Assembly: GCA_964591605.1 (NCBI GenBank)
Contig: CAZQEN010000135.1
Location: forward strand, 1-18,375
Direction of reading: 5' to 3'
DNA length: 18,375 bases
DNA from: CAYLLT01 sp964591605
GTDB lineage: Bacteria; Planctomycetota; Phycisphaerae; UBA1845; PWPN01
The position numbers were made by a program, and so were the translations under genes. Below the pieces are notes generated by a model that was not told where the DNA came from, ran no database searches, and worked only from the letters and a program-made list of their open reading frames with translations. Shown here in pieces: positions 16,588-18,375 of this stretch. Positions within the stretch are counted from its first letter, which is position 1, and every line of letters begins with the position of its first letter.

Positions 16588-16836
16588 TCAGGTGCATACC
16601 ACACCCCTGGCGCCCAGCCAGCGGACAATATCCCCGATACTCCGGATGGAAGCCATTTCATCGGTCGTCATCTCGACGCCGAATTCCTGGCCGAGAGCAA
16701 CGCACAGGTTCAGGTGGTTCAGGCTGTCCCACTGCTCGAGCCGCTCGGGAGAAAGATCGTCCGTCACTGCGCCTGGATCGATCTCCATGATGATGGAAAC
16801 GATCTCGTTGAGCTTGGTCCGGTTCTGCTGACTCAT
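16588..16836 (-). CDS. Acyl carrier protein
   Basis: This 82-residue stand-alone acyl carrier protein has a four-helix fold. The motif WDSLNHL holds Ser38, the expected attachment site for 4'-phosphopantetheine. A hydrophobic acidic third helix (FGVEMTTDEMASIRSIGDIVRWL) follows. Its ATG overlaps the TGA of the FkbH-like gene (ATGA) with a GAGGGAG-type ribosome site upstream, so it is co-translated with that gene. The variant sequence (DSLNHL rather than DSLDTV) is typical of carriers serving special pathways rather than fatty-acid synthesis. It lies 27 bases from the convergent glycosyltransferase gene. Confidence 0.92.
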   Translation of the reverse strand: MSQQNRTKLNEIVSIIMEIDPGAVTDDLSPERLEQWDSLNHLNLCVALGQEFGVEMTTDEMASIRSIGDIVRWLGARGVVCT

Positions 16837-18375
16837 GCCTGCTCCCTCTGCGGCGCGGGCGATTCACAGTTGATCCAGGCGGGTATCGCCAGAGCGGGGG
16901 CGCCGGGCTCGAGGGCCAGTGCCCACCGCTGCGCACCGTCGGCGCCGCTCTCCTCCGCCCGCAGGCCGCAGGACTCATAGAACCTGCCGAAGGGTGTGTT
17001 CTTTTTGGTTGGCCGATAGTGGGCGACAAGCCGGGCGGCCCCGGCGGCCATCGCCCGCCGTCCGATCCAGGCCAGGAAGCTCTGCTCGACGGTCCGGCCG
17101 AGCACCCGGCAGCTCATCAGGAACGTCTCCAGCACCCAGTCGGACGATCCGCGCCGGACGACGGCCAGACCGACGATGCCGTGGTCGCCGAACCGGTCCG
17201 CCAGCCGGAGCGTGATGACTTCGGCATCGTTGCTGCGCATCAGCGCGGTGATGTCGCTCTCCGTCCGACGGATGGTGGTCATGTTGAACTGATTGGTGCG
17301 CTGAGTGAGCTGGGCCGCCCTGGGGACGTGCCCTTCGTCGTTGACCACGACGCACATCTTCATCTCCAGGCCTCTGAAAAAGGACTCGAGATCGCCCGCC
17401 TGGGCCCGGAGCTCCGCGCGGGCGGCCTCCTGGCGGTACATCGCACCGCGGGACCGGTCCTCCTCGCTGACCGTCAACTGGTCGAAGCAGTCGAGGCGGG
17501 CCAGCGTTGACTCGAACGCGGCCGGATCTTCGGGCAACTGGACGGTGAGCACCTCCGGCAGCAGCTCCCGCATCATGGCGCACTCGACGGGGTGATCGTC
17601 GACGAACACGAAGCTGTCGAGGCCCAGATTGAGGATTTCCGCCGCCTGGCGGAGGTTGCCAGGCTTGGGTTCCCAGTTCACGGCGAAGCAGGCGATGTGC
17701 TCGGGCCGCAGGATCATCTCGGGATGGCGCTCGAACACTTCGCGGACGTTCTGCGGATCGTTCTTGCTGGCAACCACCAGCACAACGCCGCGATGGTAGA
17801 GCTCGAGCGCCCGCTTCTGCAGGGCGACGAAGGCGCTGCCCGGGTAATCATGCCCCAGGGCGATGCCGTCGATCCCCACGTCGCCCAGAACCCCGCCCCA
17901 CAGCGTGTTGTCGCAGTCCAGGGCAAGCACCTTGCGCGAACGCCCGGTGGTGGCCCGCAGCACCCGCATGACCTCGCCTGCGAAGGCCCAGTGAAACTCC
18001 GGGCGAATCGGCGAGCGGGCCCAAAGCTGCAGTTTCGGATCGACCCACCTGGCCCGCCCGCAGACCGCCGCCAGGGAATCGATGTCGACAACGTGAAAAT
18101 CACCCACCTGCCCGGTCAAATCGAAGAGCCATTCGTTCAGTCGCTGAATGGCGCGCACCTGCGAGGGCTCAGAGCGGCGGTCAGCCAGCCCGAGGCTCGG
18201 ATACGCAGGCTGCTCGTAATTTGTGCACAGGATTCTCGCGGAAGAGGTCTGCCGGAACGCCTGCAGCATGGACAGGAGCCGCTGCTGCCATTCTGACACC
18301 GCCTGTTCGTCGGTCTCCCGGTTCAACGCATTGAATCCCTCGTACAGCACTGAACAGACATCGTGGAGGCGCAGG
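16833..18375 (-). CDS. FkbH-like HAD-IIIC protein, 5' end outside window
   Basis: This HAD-superfamily protein of the FkbH type loads a small acyl unit (classically glyceryl from 1,3-bisphosphoglycerate) onto an acyl carrier protein. Numbering from GTG 18350, it has the HAD nucleophile motif LDCDNTLWGG (144-153) and motif II ASKNDP (194-199). KPGN (229-232) and FVDDHPVE (249-256) follow. The C-terminal third (from about 320) is GNAT-like (TQRTNQFNMT, RFGDHGIVG, PTKKNTPFGRFYE), as usual for FkbH. No stop lies between 18350 and the window edge (LRLHDVCS continues in frame), and full-length proteins are longer. The gene therefore probably starts beyond 18375, leaving the N-terminal part missing. 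Partner is the overlapping acyl carrier protein. The acylated product and the enzyme that uses it are not in view. Confidence 0.9.
   Translation of the reverse strand, partial: LRLHDVCSVLYEGFNALNRETDEQAVSEWQQRLLSMLQAFRQTSSARILCTNYEQPAYPSLGLADRRSEPSQVRAIQRLNEWLFDLTGQVGDFHVVDIDSLAAVCGRARWVDPKLQLWARSPIRPEFHWAFAGEVMRVLRATTGRSRKVLALDCDNTLWGGVLGDVGIDGIALGHDYPGSAFVALQKRALELYHRGVVLVVASKNDPQNVREVFERHPEMILRPEHIACFAVNWEPKPGNLRQAAEILNLGLDSFVFVDDHPVECAMMRELLPEVLTVQLPEDPAAFESTLARLDCFDQLTVSEEDRSRGAMYRQEAARAELRAQAGDLESFFRGLEMKMCVVVNDEGHVPRAAQLTQRTNQFNMTTIRRTESDITALMRSNDAEVITLRLADRFGDHGIVGLAVVRRGSSDWVLETFLMSCRVLGRTVEQSFLAWIGRRAMAAGAARLVAHYRPTKKNTPFGRFYESCGLRAEESGADGAQRWALALEPGAPALAIPAWINCESPAPQREQA

Overview
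The window is GC-rich DNA, most likely from a member of the Planctomycetota (possibly Phycisphaerae-like). The taxonomic hints are a PEP-CTERM-tailed secreted protein, extracellular proteins with dockerin/EF-hand-like DxDxDxD repeats followed by FxxFxxC, an ECF sigma factor, and several small toxin-antitoxin-like nucleotidyltransferase genes. This assignment is inferred from gene content. No rRNA, tRNA, CRISPR array or intact insertion sequence was seen.

Region A (1-4221, minus strand) is the most unusual part. The nucleotide-excision-repair gene uvrA is broken into two open halves, each with its own ABC ATPase core. The N-terminal half (2257-4221) and C-terminal half (1-762, running off the window) are separated by a 1.5 kb cassette holding a PIN-domain protein, a small antitoxin-like protein and a nucleotidyltransferase. 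All five genes point the same way. The outer junctions are a 4-base ATGA overlap and a 1-base TAGTG overlap, so the cassette is wired into one operon behind a good sigma70-type promoter (4271-4299). The two uvrA halves are in the same reading frame across the cassette.

Region B (4449-6279, plus strand) holds a tiny secreted tyrosine-rich protein, an ECF sigma factor, and a second nucleotidyltransferase gene overlapping a small helical partner gene.

Region C (6309-10994) encodes three exported proteins. One is a 698-residue protein (minus strand) with a golvesin-like domain, EF-hand-like repeats and a C-terminal domain of unknown function. The other two are tandem paralogues on the plus strand that share one extracellular domain but end differently: one in dockerin-like repeats, the other in a PEP-CTERM sorting signal.

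Region D (11458-16560, plus strand) is an envelope-polymer locus. It holds pgsB and pgsC (poly-gamma-glutamate synthase), pgsW (poly-gamma-glutamate system protein), a polysaccharide deacetylase of the PEP-CTERM/exosortase-locus type, and a GT4 glycosyltransferase. The 190 bases before pgsB are rich in perfect short hairpins. No pgsA/capA is present. Convergent to this, at 16588-18375 (minus), an FkbH-like HAD-IIIC protein (5' end beyond the window) overlaps an acyl carrier protein gene. Such a pair typically loads a small acyl unit onto the carrier, perhaps to decorate the polymer. The PEP-CTERM protein and the PEP-CTERM-type deacetylase together suggest that regions C and D contribute to one cell-surface or matrix programme.
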